Positions 50,642-59,845 of a stretch of 64,000 nt of DNA are shown here, one piece after another. This stretch comes from Nocardia ignorata NBRC 108230 (GTDB lineage Bacteria > Actinomycetota > Actinomycetes > Mycobacteriales > Mycobacteriaceae). How positions within the stretch are numbered: position 1 is the stretch's first letter; every line of letters begins with the position of its first letter. The stretch spans positions 372,001-436,000 of the forward strand of contig NZ_BDBI01000012.1 in NCBI RefSeq assembly GCF_001612905.1. The letters run 5' to 3'. The position numbers and the translations under genes were made by a program. The notes under the pieces are model-generated. The model saw only the letters and a list, made by a program, of their open reading frames with translations. It ran no database searches and was not told where the DNA came from.

Positions 50642-52011
50642 GCCGCGAGCCTTTTCGGTGCGTCGGTGTCGGCCAGATCGATGGTTTCCAGGTGGATCCC
50701 GCGCGTCTCCCGCGCACACAGCACCGCGACCACCGTGACCGTCGCCGCCACCGCGAGATAGACCGCGATCGGCACCGACGAACCATAGGAGTCGAGCAGG
50801 CGCACCGCGATGATCGGCGCCAGCGAACCGGCCACGATCGAGGTCACCTGATATCCCAGCGACACACCGGAATACCGCATTCGGGTGGGGAACATCTCGG
50901 CCATCATGGCGGGCTGACCGGCGTACATGAACCCGTGGAAGACGAGGCCGACGATGATGGCGGACAGGATCACCACGCTGTGCCCGCTGTCCATCATCGG
51001 GAACGCGAAGAATCCCCACGTTCCGCCTGCGACGGCACCGGCCAGGTACACCGGCCGACGCCCGACCCGGTCACCGAGGTATCCGGCGAACGGGATCACC
51101 GCGATGTGCACAGCGTGGGCGATGAGCAGCCACCACAGGATCGTGGTCGTGTCGGCGTGTACCTGCACCTTGAGGTAGGTGATCGAGAAGGTGACCACCA
51201 GGTAGTACATGATGTTCTCGCCGAAGCGCAGCCCCATGGCGGTGAAAACCCCACGCGGGTAACGGCGCAACACCTCGAACGGGCTGAACGAGGTGGCCTT
51301 GGTGTGCTCGAGCGCCTGCTGGGCGGCCAGGAAGATCGGCGCGTCGGTCACCTTCGTCCGCACGTAGTAGCCGACGAGCACCACCACCGCCGACAGCCAG
51401 AACGCGACCCGCCAACCCCAGCTCAGGAACGCCGCGTCCGACAGCGTCGAGGTGAGCACCAGCAGCACGATGGTGGCGAGCAGATTGCCCGCGGGCACTC
51501 CCGCCTGCGGCCAGCTCGACCAGAAGGCGCGGCTGCGGCTGGGGCTGTGCTCGGCGACCAGCAGCACCGCGCCACCCCATTCACCACCGACCGCGAAGCC
51601 CTGGACGAAACGCAGTGTCACGAGCAGAGCCGGTGCCCAGTAACCGATTTGGGCGAAGGTAGGCAGGCAGCCCATCAGGAACGTCGCCGCGCCGACGAGC
51701 ACGAGACTCGTCTGCAGCAGCTTCTTGCGCCCGTATCGGTCACCGAAATAGCCGAAGACGATGCCGCCGAGCGGGCGCGCCGCGAAACCGACGGCATAGG
51801 TGACGAACGCGGCGAGGATCGCGTCCAGGTCGCTGGTCCCCTCGGCGAAGAACACCTTGCTGAACACCAGGGTGGCGGCGGTGCCGTAGAGGAAGAATTC
51901 ATACCACTCGACGACGGTGCCCGCCATCGAGGCGGTCACCACCCGCCGTAGCCCGGACGGTGTCTCTTCCGGTGTGTCACCGGTCGGCCGGGTCGTGCTG
52001 CTGACGCTCAT
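50638..52011 (-). CDS. MHS-family MFS transporter
   Basis: The protein has 457 residues and about 12 hydrophobic segments. GTVVEWYEFFLYGTAATLVF and the loop GYFGDRYGRKKLLQ are diagnostic of the metabolite-H+ symporter (ShiA/PcaT/KgtP) group, as is RFVQGFAVGGEWGGAVLLVAEH. These import organic acids or aromatic acids with protons. ATG 52011 follows GAAGGAG. It is upstream of, and coupled to, the SDR gene, and divergent from a LysR regulator, which probably controls both. Confidence 0.92.
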   Translation of the reverse strand: MSVSSTTRPTGDTPEETPSGLRRVVTASMAGTVVEWYEFFLYGTAATLVFSKVFFAEGTSDLDAILAAFVTYAVGFAARPLGGIVFGYFGDRYGRKKLLQTSLVLVGAATFLMGCLPTFAQIGYWAPALLVTLRFVQGFAVGGEWGGAVLLVAEHSPSRSRAFWSSWPQAGVPAGNLLATIVLLVLTSTLSDAAFLSWGWRVAFWLSAVVVLVGYYVRTKVTDAPIFLAAQQALEHTKATSFSPFEVLRRYPRGVFTAMGLRFGENIMYYLVVTFSITYLKVQVHADTTTILWWLLIAHAVHIAVIPFAGYLGDRVGRRPVYLAGAVAGGTWGFFAFPMMDSGHSVVILSAIIVGLVFHGFMYAGQPAMMAEMFPTRMRYSGVSLGYQVTSIVAGSLAPIIAVRLLDSYGSSVPIAVYLAVAATVTVVAVLCARETRGIHLETIDLADTDAPKRLAA

Positions 52012-52098
52012 TCGCACTACTCCTTCACGCGCTGTGAGCTGACTCACATTCCATGCGAGGAGTATTCGTGCAGAAGTATTTCGGTCGCAATGCCCAGT

Positions 52099-52119
52099 TT
52101 CGCAGCAGCAATCTGCGAA
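52099..52119. promoter_or_regulatory. LysR-type operator upstream of the regulator
   Basis: TTCGCAG-N7-CTGCGAA is a perfect 7-bp inverted repeat in the divergent spacer, 9 bp upstream of ATG 52129. A nested ATCTGC-GAATAT-GCAGAT (52111-52128) overlaps it. This layout fits a LysR autoregulatory and activator site. Confidence 0.7.
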
Positions 52120-52128
52120 TATGCAGAT

Positions 52129-53055
52129 ATGAGCCGTTCCGTCGCGTCGTCCGGGCGCAGGCCGAGTGCCGATGATCTGCTCGTACTGCTCGCCGTCGGC
52201 CGGTCGGGGCGGTTCGTCACGGCCGCAGCCGAACTCGGCATCAACCACACCACCATTTCCCGGCGCATCGCCGCACTCGAGGCGGCCGTGGGCGGACGGG
52301 TTCTCACGAAAGTGGCAGGCGGTTGGGAGCTCACCGATCTCGGTCGCGAAGCCCTCGTAGCTGCCGAGACGGTCGAAGCCGCCGTGCGTTCACTCGGTTC
52401 CCCGGGCGGGGAACGCACGCTCGAAGGGGTGGTGCGGCTCTCGGCGACCGACGGGTTCAGCGCCTACCTGGCCGCACCGTCGGCGGCGCGGGTGCAGCGC
52501 CGCCACCCCGGCATCGCGGTGGAGATCGTCGCCGCCACCCGCCGCGCATCCACCCAGCGAACCGGTCTCGATCTCGAGGTGGTCGTCGGCAGACCTCAGG
52601 TGCACCGCGCCGAGGCCATCGAACTCGGCGACTATTGTCTCGGCCTCTACGCCGCCCGGGACTATCTCGACGCCCACGGCGCCCCCACCACCATCGACGA
52701 CCTCGCCCGCTATCCGCTTGTCTATTTCATCGAGTCGATCCTGCAGGTCGACGACCTCGACGTGGCAACCAGCTTCGCGCCGACCATGCGCCAATCCGTC
52801 TCCTCCACCAACGTTTTCGTCCACGTGGAAGCCACCCGCGCGGCCGCCGGTATCGGCCTGCTCCCCTGCTTCATGGCCGACCGCCACCCCGACCTCGTCC
52901 GGGTCCTGGCCGACGAAGTCCGCGTCCAACTCACCTATTGGCTGGTCACCCGACCCGAGACGCTGCGCCGCCCCGAGGTCGCCGCCGTGGTCGATGCCCT
53001 GCGCACCACCGTCCGCGAATGCCGAGCGGCCCTCCTCGGCATCCCCGAAGGGTGA
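52129..53055 (+). CDS. LysR-family transcriptional regulator
   Basis: The protein has 308 residues. The N-terminal winged helix shows DDLLVLLAVGRSGRFVTAAAELGINHTTISRRIAALEAAVGGRV. The substrate-binding domain follows, with EGVVRLSATDGFSAYLAAPSAARVQRRHPGIAVEIV, as in the type that binds organic acids. ATG 52129 is chosen because ATG 52090 would place the operator inside the gene. It is divergent from the MFS-SDR pair and probably controls them in response to the transported acid. Confidence 0.9.
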   Translation: MSRSVASSGRRPSADDLLVLLAVGRSGRFVTAAAELGINHTTISRRIAALEAAVGGRVLTKVAGGWELTDLGREALVAAETVEAAVRSLGSPGGERTLEGVVRLSATDGFSAYLAAPSAARVQRRHPGIAVEIVAATRRASTQRTGLDLEVVVGRPQVHRAEAIELGDYCLGLYAARDYLDAHGAPTTIDDLARYPLVYFIESILQVDDLDVATSFAPTMRQSVSSTNVFVHVEATRAAAGIGLLPCFMADRHPDLVRVLADEVRVQLTYWLVTRPETLRRPEVAAVVDALRTTVRECRAALLGIPEG

Positions 53056-53301
53056 AGGTCGCGATCCCTTCGACCGATCGGCTGACAGCCCACGTTCTGG
53101 ATGATGTAGCGCAGCTTCGCGACCACAACGCTTTCCGGTATCCGCCCCACTGTTCCGTCAGATGAAGAGGGAGGCCGCCGCCCGCGGTCAGTTGGTCATC
53201 CGCCGGCCCGGAGGTGATCGCGCAGGACGGTGCCGCGCCGCAGCAGGATTTGTCCACAGGCGGTCGGTGCCAAGGCCCTGACGTGCAGTGTCGATCCGTT
53301 G

Positions 53302-56300
53302 TCACCCTGTGGGGCAAGGGTTTACGAAAGTACGGCCGGGGAGGGTGTTCGACCACTCTTGTGCGGTGACGGGTGCGGTGCCGGTGGCGCAGATGCGCGC
53401 CGCTTCGGTGGTGGCGTCGGTGTGCCAACGGCGCAGTGTGCCGTCGGTAGCGGATTCGACGAGGACGGTTCCACCGGCAGCGAAAGCGAGCATTGTTTTC
53501 TGCCAGTGTCTTTCGCCGTGGTGCAGGGCGGCGTAGACGGTCGGCGCGTCAGGGTCGGTGTAGTCCCAGATTGCGATGCGGTCCTCGGCGAGATCGTCGA
53601 CGGCGAGGCGGGTACCGGTGTGGTCGAAGGCGACCGAACCGGCGGGGCCACGTGCGGTGACGGGTATCGGCAGGGGTCGGGGCCCGCCTGGTTCGCCGAG
53701 GCGGTAGACGAAGGCTCCGGCGCGGGTGCCGACGGCGAGAATGTTGTCTGTCGTGACGGCCAGAGACATGTCCTGACCAGCCGTGGGCAGGCCGGACAGT
53801 TCCGCCACGGGTCGGGCGTCGGACCCGGCGCTCAGGTCGTAGACCGTGATGTGCCCGGTGCGGTGGCTGCCGACGGCCAGTCTCGATCCGTCGGGACTCA
53901 CGGCGAGTGCGGTCGGATAGCCGTGCCCGAATCGCAGTGTGGACCGGAGCTCGGGGCCGCCGGGCCGGGTCAGGTCCCACAGTTCCACCGACGACGTCAG
54001 ACCCCGCCCGACGGCCAGGGTGCCGTCCGGGCCGAAGACGACACCTCGCGTGTCGACCAAGCCGTTGTCGATCGGTCGACCGAACGGCTTCGGGGTCGGA
54101 TCGGTGATGTCCCAGACCTGGATGGCGCGTTCGTTCAGGGTGGCGGCTCGTGTCCCGTCGGGGCTGAGCACCACGGTGTCGAAGAAGCCCGAGGGATCGC
54201 CGTCCACGGAATCTCGTCCTGTGCCCGCGGGGGTTCTCGACAGACCGCGCAAGCGCGGCAGCAATGCGTCGGGCAGCACGCCCGGAGGCGGCGCGGAGAC
54301 GTCCTGGGGAAGCCTGAACAGCGTCCGCGGCCCGAGTTCGGCGGCCTGTCCCGCGAGATCGAAAACATGCACGGCACGGTCGAATCCGGAAGTCACCAGT
54401 GCGCGTCCGCCACCGAACACCTCGGCGCGCGCTACGGATCCGCCGGGGAATCGGGCGAGCACCGCACCGGCGTCGAGATCGAGAAGGCGAGCACGGGAAT
54501 CACCACCGACAACCACTGCCGTGCGGCCGTCCCCGGTCGGCGCCACGTCGAAGTACTCGTTGGCACCCCGCGACATCGCGCGCAGCGGTTCGGGCCGGGT
54601 GATGTCGGCGCCGAGACGCCACCTGGCGATCTCGCCGGGGTTCAGCCCCACCGCGAGCACGTCACCGTCGACATCGACCGACCTGATCTCGGCGCCGTTC
54701 GTTCGCTCGACCGACAGCTCGAAAGCGGGACGGGCCGGATCCAGAGCTGTTGCGTCCCAGCCCCGTACGGTCGTCGTCCACATGGTGTCGACGATCCGGG
54801 AACCGGCCGCGACGAGGACACGGTCGTCGGCCGCGACGAACGCGTGGTTACCGGGAACAGTCAGCGTGGGCTGCGGCACAGGGCGCGCGGGATCGGCACC
54901 GAACCGCCAGGACAGCACCGTCCCACCGTGGGTGCCGATCGCCAACAGATCGTTGCCCGGGCCGAAGGCCAGCGACGAGGGCAGATGATCCGCCAACGCG
55001 AATTCGGTTTTCCGCCAAGGATTATCCGCGATGCTCCACAACACCGCCGAGCGTTCACCAGCCACAGCAAGCCAACGCTGGTCGGCGCTGACGGCCAATG
55101 CCCGCACCGGACCGGCCACCGCCGCGAACGGCGGCATTCGGGTCACCCCGGAATCATCGACCCGCACGAGCTGCACGGTGCCGTCGCCGTTGCCGATCGC
55201 GATCATGTCGCCACCGATGCTGGTGGCCAGCCGTGGCGGGTCGATACCGGCCGAGACCGCGTCACCGGAGACCCCGGGCAGGATCCGGATCGGCGTGCCG
55301 AGAGCCGAGAACTCCAGCAGGGCCGATCGGGCATCCGTCGTGGCGCTCGTACGCACCGCCGCGAGGGCGACGAGTTGCGACAGCGCGGGGTCGAAGTCGG
55401 CACCACCCCGGGCCACGCCCGCGAACAGCCGGGAATTCGATTCGGCTCTGGCGGCGGCATTCTCGGCCCGGACCCGGGTCAGACCGGTCACCGAGAGCAC
55501 GGCGAGCAGGACGGCGAGCACACCGGCGACAGAGACCAGCCACAGCGCCATATTCGGTCTGCTGCGCGTGCGCGACACAGCTTCGGTGACCGTCGCGGCC
55601 GCCGCGATGCGGTCGAGGAAGTTCTCCGGCGCCTGCCGCCGCGCCTCCTCGTAGCCGGTGGCGGCGACCACCACCCGAAGTGAAGCACGCTGCGCCGCAG
55701 CGAGTTTGCCCGCATATCCGCCGACCGGGGTCAGTTCGGTCTCCGACAGGCCCGCCGTCACCGCGCAGGCCGGGTCGAGTCGGCGCACCCGCAGCCACCG
55801 GACCAGCTGGTGGCGCGGGGCCAGGTCGTCGAGCGCGACGGCCATCGCCGCCGCCATCGACGCACCGTTGATGTCGTTCTCGGGCGCGCGACCCGCCCCG
55901 GTCACCGACCACAGCACGCACGCGCCGGTCGCGGCAGGCCGGCTCACCTCCCACGCCCGCGCGAGACTGTCGGCCAACTCGCGATCCGCCTGCAGGAACG
56001 ACATGGCGGCCGGATCCGGGTGCAACCCGCTGGGTCCTTCGCGCACCTGCTCCAGCCGCAGCACGCCGACTCGTCCGGCGCCTCCGATGTCGACGAACAG
56101 CACACTGACCCGGGCGGTCCGCACCGTCGGCGGTCGCCGACCGGCCAGTTCCAGCGCGGTCACGATGCCGTAGCCGCGCGAGGGCCTGCCACCCTGGCCG
56201 AGCAGGTGCAGCACCACCTCGGCCAGCGGGTCGTCGCCACCGGTGATCGGTCCGGCGGGGAGCAATTGGGTACCGGCCGAATGCAATCCGGCCCGTTCGG

Positions 56301-56652
56301 TGTGCCGCAGGAAGACCGAACACGCCTCGGCGATGTCGCGCGCGCCGGTCAGGGCTTGGGCGAGGGCGGCCACCGCGTGGGCCGCCGACACATCGGCGGT
56401 GACCCGATCACCCTCCAGATCGGAGTTCTCCGATTCCTCTTCCAGCGGGTCGTCACCGGCCTCGAGGTGCTTCCACCGCGCCAGCGAATGCCGTGCCAGC
56501 ACACCGGTTTCGCGGCGCAGGCCGAGCAGCCCACGAGCCGCCTCGGGGCCCGCGGCGACCGCTTCCCGGCACAGTGCCACCCACCGCTGCGGCGCTCCGG
56601 TGAGCTCGGACAACAGCGCGTCGTCGCGCTGGAACTCCGACTGCCCGGTCAT
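53302..56652 (-). CDS. Lon-like (S16) domain-TM-beta-propeller protein
   Basis: The protein has 1116 residues. Residues 1-130 are helical. Residues 180-335 resemble Lon proteolytic domains: NDINGASMAAAMAVAL has Ser265 at the nucleophile position (family PSAG), and TPVGGYAGKLAAAQRA has Lys316 exactly where the Lon catalytic lysine sits, four residues after the GG. A transmembrane helix follows at 368-390. From about 430 to the end comes a series of WD40/PQQ-like blades (VRALAVSADQRWLAVAG, TALAVSPDGSRLAVGS), enough for about two propellers, predicted outside the membrane. ATG 56652 is used. The Ser-Lys pair would work inside the cell while the propeller senses outside. No ATPase domain is present, unlike Lon. 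Confidence 0.82.
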   Translation of the reverse strand: MTGQSEFQRDDALLSELTGAPQRWVALCREAVAAGPEAARGLLGLRRETGVLARHSLARWKHLEAGDDPLEEESENSDLEGDRVTADVSAAHAVAALAQALTGARDIAEACSVFLRHTERAGLHSAGTQLLPAGPITGGDDPLAEVVLHLLGQGGRPSRGYGIVTALELAGRRPPTVRTARVSVLFVDIGGAGRVGVLRLEQVREGPSGLHPDPAAMSFLQADRELADSLARAWEVSRPAATGACVLWSVTGAGRAPENDINGASMAAAMAVALDDLAPRHQLVRWLRVRRLDPACAVTAGLSETELTPVGGYAGKLAAAQRASLRVVVAATGYEEARRQAPENFLDRIAAAATVTEAVSRTRSRPNMALWLVSVAGVLAVLLAVLSVTGLTRVRAENAAARAESNSRLFAGVARGGADFDPALSQLVALAAVRTSATTDARSALLEFSALGTPIRILPGVSGDAVSAGIDPPRLATSIGGDMIAIGNGDGTVQLVRVDDSGVTRMPPFAAVAGPVRALAVSADQRWLAVAGERSAVLWSIADNPWRKTEFALADHLPSSLAFGPGNDLLAIGTHGGTVLSWRFGADPARPVPQPTLTVPGNHAFVAADDRVLVAAGSRIVDTMWTTTVRGWDATALDPARPAFELSVERTNGAEIRSVDVDGDVLAVGLNPGEIARWRLGADITRPEPLRAMSRGANEYFDVAPTGDGRTAVVVGGDSRARLLDLDAGAVLARFPGGSVARAEVFGGGRALVTSGFDRAVHVFDLAGQAAELGPRTLFRLPQDVSAPPPGVLPDALLPRLRGLSRTPAGTGRDSVDGDPSGFFDTVVLSPDGTRAATLNERAIQVWDITDPTPKPFGRPIDNGLVDTRGVVFGPDGTLAVGRGLTSSVELWDLTRPGGPELRSTLRFGHGYPTALAVSPDGSRLAVGSHRTGHITVYDLSAGSDARPVAELSGLPTAGQDMSLAVTTDNILAVGTRAGAFVYRLGEPGGPRPLPIPVTARGPAGSVAFDHTGTRLAVDDLAEDRIAIWDYTDPDAPTVYAALHHGERHWQKTMLAFAAGGTVLVESATDGTLRRWHTDATTEAARICATGTAPVTAQEWSNTLPGRTFVNPCPTG

Positions 56653-56714
56653 CGTCGGTCCTCGACCACAGCGGCACGAGTCGCGTTCACCACGGACGGA
56701 TAAGCTCGACACCG

Positions 56715-57236
56715 ATGCGCATCAACGACCTTCCCGGGGGAACCATCTTGTCGAGATCACTCCTTGTCGGTGCTGCGCTGTCCGGTGCGGCGATCACCGC
56801 CCTGCTCGGCACCGGTTGCTCCACCGGGGACAGTTCGGCCATGCCCGTGGCCGGTGCCAACACTCCCACATCGACACCGCCGCCACCACTGCTGTCGGCC
56901 GACGACGTCGAGCGGCTGTTCGCGCGCATGCTCGACCCACGGGTCCCGAACTCCGAGAAGCTCGATCACGTGCAGGACATCGCCGACGATCCGGGCCTGC
57001 CCAACCGCATCGCCGAAGCACCGGGCCGGAACAACGCGACGGTCACCGTCACCATCTCGGGAACCAGGTTCGGCGCGCCGGGCATGCTCGCCGATGGCAC
57101 CGGAAGGATGAACACCGCTACCAGCCCGTTGATCGTGCCGTTCGTGGCCGAGGACGGAAAGTGGAAGATCGAGAAGTCCTGGTACTGCCAGATCGCGTTC
57201 TCGATGATGGTGTCCTCCCCCACCTGTCCGTCCTAG
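56715..57236 (+). CDS. MTB12-like lipoprotein (low-molecular-weight antigen family)
   Basis: The protein has 173 residues. A lipoprotein signal peptide ends at LLGTGC, and a Ser/Pro-rich linker precedes a globular domain with DDVERLFARMLDPRVPNSEKLDHVQDIADDPGLP and VEDGKWKIEKSWYC-like end (FVAEDGKWKIEKSWYC). These fit the MTB12/CFP2 C-terminal domain of actinobacteria, whose function is unknown. GATAAG at 56699 gives a possible leaderless ATG 56715. TTG 56748, after GGGGGAACC, is an alternative. It is divergent from the Lon-like protein, with only 62 bp between start codons, so the two may share a promoter region. Confidence 0.8.
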   Translation: MRINDLPGGTILSRSLLVGAALSGAAITALLGTGCSTGDSSAMPVAGANTPTSTPPPPLLSADDVERLFARMLDPRVPNSEKLDHVQDIADDPGLPNRIAEAPGRNNATVTVTISGTRFGAPGMLADGTGRMNTATSPLIVPFVAEDGKWKIEKSWYCQIAFSMMVSSPTCPS

Positions 57237-57318
57237 CTCACATTCGTCGTGCGAACCGGTGGCGCGGGCAACGGCATCTGTGTAGAAGCCCGTTTCCCAT
57301 CAGCAGGAGGCTCCCGCT

Positions 57319-58170
57319 GTGACCCGTGTCGTCCGGTCGTTTCCCGGTCCGCCGACCGGCGCGCGGGCGGAGCAACACCATGCCGGTTCGGCATCGAGCT
57401 GCCCGGCCCAGCTCATACGATCGGCGCCGACGGCAGAGCACCGCATGCGTCGCGCGAATTCTCCTCGGACAGTGCGGCATTCGGCACAGTCGCCGACGAA
57501 GTGGGGGCACAGGTTGACTTCTGACCCCTTGGACACCTGGCTCGGCGCCACCTGGAGCACGGTCCCCGCACCGCTGCGCCTCGCGGTGGTGGAACACATC
57601 TTCGGCGCCGACCTGGTCACCATGTCGACCTATGCGGCGGCCAAGGCGCGGTATGTCGTCGAGCGGGTCGACCCCGACATGCGTTCGGACTTCGAGGACG
57701 TCGCCCAGGACACCATGGTCGCGTTGACGGTGACCTTGCCCGCCGAACGTATCCGGCACTGGAAAACCCATGTCCTGCAGCAACTACAGTGGCAGGTGCT
57801 GCAGAACAGGCGGCGTCGCACAGCGGAGAAACGTCATCCGGGCCTGCGCGTCGATTACGAATCCACCGCGCTCGTCGTCGAAGACCACACACTCGTCGGC
57901 GGTGAGGACCGGCTGGCCGACCGCGCCGTCCTCCAAGACGCGCTCGACGCGATCCCGCACCCCGAGACCGCCGCCGTGCTGCGCGCGACCTTCGTACTCG
58001 CCCCCGACGGCACCTACACCGACGTACAGACGACCAAAGAGGTCGCCGAGGACCTGAATTTCAGCCAGGAGAAGGTCAAACGGCTGCGCGCGGCGGGAAC
58101 GAAGATGCTGCGCGAGGCCCTGCGTGTCCAGCTCGACGCCCGCGACCAGGACACCGAGGAGGCATCGTGA
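57319..58170 (+). CDS. Sigma-70-like factor coupled to an unknown partner
   Basis: The protein has about 283 residues. Region 2-like SDFEDVAQDTMVALTVTLPAERIRHWKTHVLQQLQWQVLQ and region 4-like TTKEVAEDLNFSQEKVKRLRAAGTKML are visible; the match to sigma-70 is weak but the order is right. GTG 57319 has a strong AGGAGG 8 nt upstream, but the first about 65 residues look unlike family members. TTG 57514 and ATG 57445 are alternatives. The stop overlaps the next start (GTGA), so the two products are made together. The upstream gap 57237-57318 shows no known site. Target promoters are unknown. Confidence 0.72.
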   Translation: MTRVVRSFPGPPTGARAEQHHAGSASSCPAQLIRSAPTAEHRMRRANSPRTVRHSAQSPTKWGHRLTSDPLDTWLGATWSTVPAPLRLAVVEHIFGADLVTMSTYAAAKARYVVERVDPDMRSDFEDVAQDTMVALTVTLPAERIRHWKTHVLQQLQWQVLQNRRRRTAEKRHPGLRVDYESTALVVEDHTLVGGEDRLADRAVLQDALDAIPHPETAAVLRATFVLAPDGTYTDVQTTKEVAEDLNFSQEKVKRLRAAGTKMLREALRVQLDARDQDTEEAS

Positions 58171-58835
58171 CGGCGCGAGATGATCGACCCACACGGCTGA
58201 ACCTGCCCGTCGACATCGACGTGCTGCTCGCGCTCGCCGACGACTGCGAACCCGATGCCGAGGCAGCCGCCGCGGGCGCCCGGATCGCGGACCGCCTGCT
58301 CGCAGCAGACAATGCGACACCGGAACCCCATTCCTTGTCCGCGCGACGCATCGTGATGCGGGTGCCCGGGTGGACGGTGCGGCCGCTGGCCGCCTCCTCA
58401 CGCGACGGAGCGTCATCGAGCCGGGTCGTCCAGAAACAGATCGACCAGGAGCTCGGCATCGAATTCACACGTACCCCCGCCGGTGCCGAGCAGACACGGA
58501 TCTCGGTGCAATCGTTCGGTCCCGGCACCGCGGCAGGCGACGTGGTCCGCATCGCGGTGCATGCGGGCGAGGAACGAACCGAAGTCCTCGTCGTCCTCTA
58601 TCCGGATGCCAACGGATCGCTCACCGGCCAGATCGTCACCCGCGCAGTGACTTTGGCGGAGCACCTGGAGATCTCCATCGTGCCGGGCACCGCGCTGGGC
58701 GAGACGCATACGGCAGCGATCACCGACGCCGTGCGGTGCTCGTTGACCCCGGGACGCAACGCGTGGCGGCGGGTCGCCAAGGGGCTGCGGGACGGAGACC
58801 CGGTTCGGTCGGCGATCGTCGCCGGCTTGAGCTGA
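58167..58835 (+). CDS. Unknown protein coupled to the sigma-like factor
   Basis: The protein has 222 residues and no signal peptide or membrane helix. A short helical N-terminus (LNLPVDIDVLLALADDCEPDAEAAAAGARIADRLL) is followed by a beta-rich middle (VRIAVHAGEERTEVLVVLYPDANGSLTGQIV) and a helical tail (NAWRRVAKGLRDGD). I recognise no family. GTG 58167 overlaps the sigma gene's stop, indicating translational coupling, so a cytosolic anti-sigma or sensor role is possible but unproven. A strong hairpin terminator follows. Confidence 0.7.
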   Translation: MTARDDRPTRLNLPVDIDVLLALADDCEPDAEAAAAGARIADRLLAADNATPEPHSLSARRIVMRVPGWTVRPLAASSRDGASSSRVVQKQIDQELGIEFTRTPAGAEQTRISVQSFGPGTAAGDVVRIAVHAGEERTEVLVVLYPDANGSLTGQIVTRAVTLAEHLEISIVPGTALGETHTAAITDAVRCSLTPGRNAWRRVAKGLRDGDPVRSAIVAGLS

Positions 58836-58958
58836 GTGCCACGAACGGCCCACCACAGGATTGCCGCAGGGCCGTTCGACTAGTACCACCACGATCGGAT
58901 ACCCGGGGGCCGAAGCCGCGCACAGAGTGCAATCGCCGGAACGGTGGCGGCGGATAGA

Positions 58959-58999
58959 TCGTGGGTGAGGAGACCCCCCAGCGATCTCCTCACCCACGA
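58959..58999. terminator. Perfect 15-bp hairpin between convergent genes
   Basis: TCGTGGGTGAGGAGA (58959-58973) pairs perfectly with TCTCCTCACCCACGA (58985-58999), leaving an 11-nt loop. It lies in the 256-bp gap 58836-59091 between the unknown partner gene and the convergent TetR. No T-tract is present; otherwise I see nothing in the gap. Confidence 0.8.
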
Positions 59000-59091
59000 C
59001 ACGAGACGCGGCGTGGCAGGGCCGACGACCGGTCTCGTCAACAGTGATGCGATAGCGGCCCGGATCGGTTCGCTCCTGGGCGGGAGTTCGG

Positions 59092-59700
59092 CTACGCCGG
59101 ATCTGTCGCTCCGGCAACGAAGCTACCGGCACCCGGGATCACGGAATGGATGAGCAGCTTCACCGCGCGGCGCGCGTCGGCGAGTGGTTTCGTGGTGCGG
59201 CCGCCGCGACTTTGCGCGATGGCCCCTTCGATCGCGCTCACGACCGTGCTGGCGATGACCTCGGACGTGGCGGGTTCAGCGCCTGCGTGGCGCAGGGCGG
59301 TGGCGATCTGGTCGGTCCACGTCGCGAAGACCACAGCGGAGGCGGCTTGCACGGACGGTTCCTGTGCACCGGCCTGGGCGGCCGCGAGAATCGGGCACCC
59401 CCGGGTGTAGTCGCTGCCGGTGAGGACTTCTTCCCAGTAGTCGATGATGCCGTCGATGGCTTCGGCTGGGGTCCGGGTCGCGAACAGATCGTCGAGTAGA
59501 GCGGTGATGGTGCGCCCGGCGGCGTAGGTGGCCTGTTCGAACAGTTCGGACTTGCCTGCGGGAAAGTGCTGGTAAATGGAGCCGCGGGCGGTACGACTGT
59601 GCTTGAGCAGATCGGTCAGACCTGTCGCGTGCACACCGCGCTCGCACATCAGCGAGATCGCGCTGGCCAGCAGCCGCTGCCTGGGGCCTCGTGTCGACAT
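59092..59700 (-). CDS. TetR-family regulator (YxaF/LmrA type)
   Basis: The protein has 202 residues. The HTH spans about 6-50 (RQRLLASAISLMCERGVHATGLTDLLKHSRTARGSIYQHFPAGK). The C-terminal domain has YTRGCPILAAAQAGAQEPSVQAASA and FATWTDQIATALRHAG, typical of the YxaF/LmrA group. GGAGG lies before ATG 59700. It is divergent from a FAD oxidoreductase, with two ATAGAC-type operators in the 145-bp spacer. The FAD oxidoreductase and the two genes after it are the likely regulon. The ligand is unknown. Confidence 0.9.
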   Translation of the reverse strand: MSTRGPRQRLLASAISLMCERGVHATGLTDLLKHSRTARGSIYQHFPAGKSELFEQATYAAGRTITALLDDLFATRTPAEAIDGIIDYWEEVLTGSDYTRGCPILAAAQAGAQEPSVQAASAVVFATWTDQIATALRHAGAEPATSEVIASTVVSAIEGAIAQSRGGRTTKPLADARRAVKLLIHSVIPGAGSFVAGATDPA

Positions 59701-59725
59701 CCCGTGCCTCCTTTCCCACGACACT

Positions 59726-59743
59726 ATAGACCGACCAGTACAT
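59726..59743. promoter_or_regulatory. Degenerate copy of the YxaF-type operator
   Basis: ATAGAC-N6-GTACAT has the same spacing as the perfect copy 42 bp downstream, with two mismatches in the second half-site. It lies 25 bp upstream of the TetR start. Confidence 0.5.
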
Positions 59744-59767
59744 CGTCGTGTAGCGTTCGACAGCGAC

Positions 59768-59785
59768 ATAGACTGAACGGTCTAT
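59768..59785. promoter_or_regulatory. Perfect YxaF-type operator
   Basis: ATAGAC-TGAACG-GTCTAT is a perfect 6-6-6 inverted repeat in the divergent spacer, 60 bp upstream of the FAD gene ATG 59846. With the copy at 59726 it forms a two-site operator. Confidence 0.68.
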
Positions 59786-59845
59786 CTACGCAGGTAGGCG
59801 GGGTGACGAGCCTCGGACCACCACAACGTACGGCGAGGGCAAGGT

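Noticed and set aside
53230..55683. 817-codon plus-strand frame opposite the Lon-like/propeller protein
   Set aside because: Product is rich in Arg, Gly and Gln with no domain, and it is entirely antisense to a gene with recognisable motifs.
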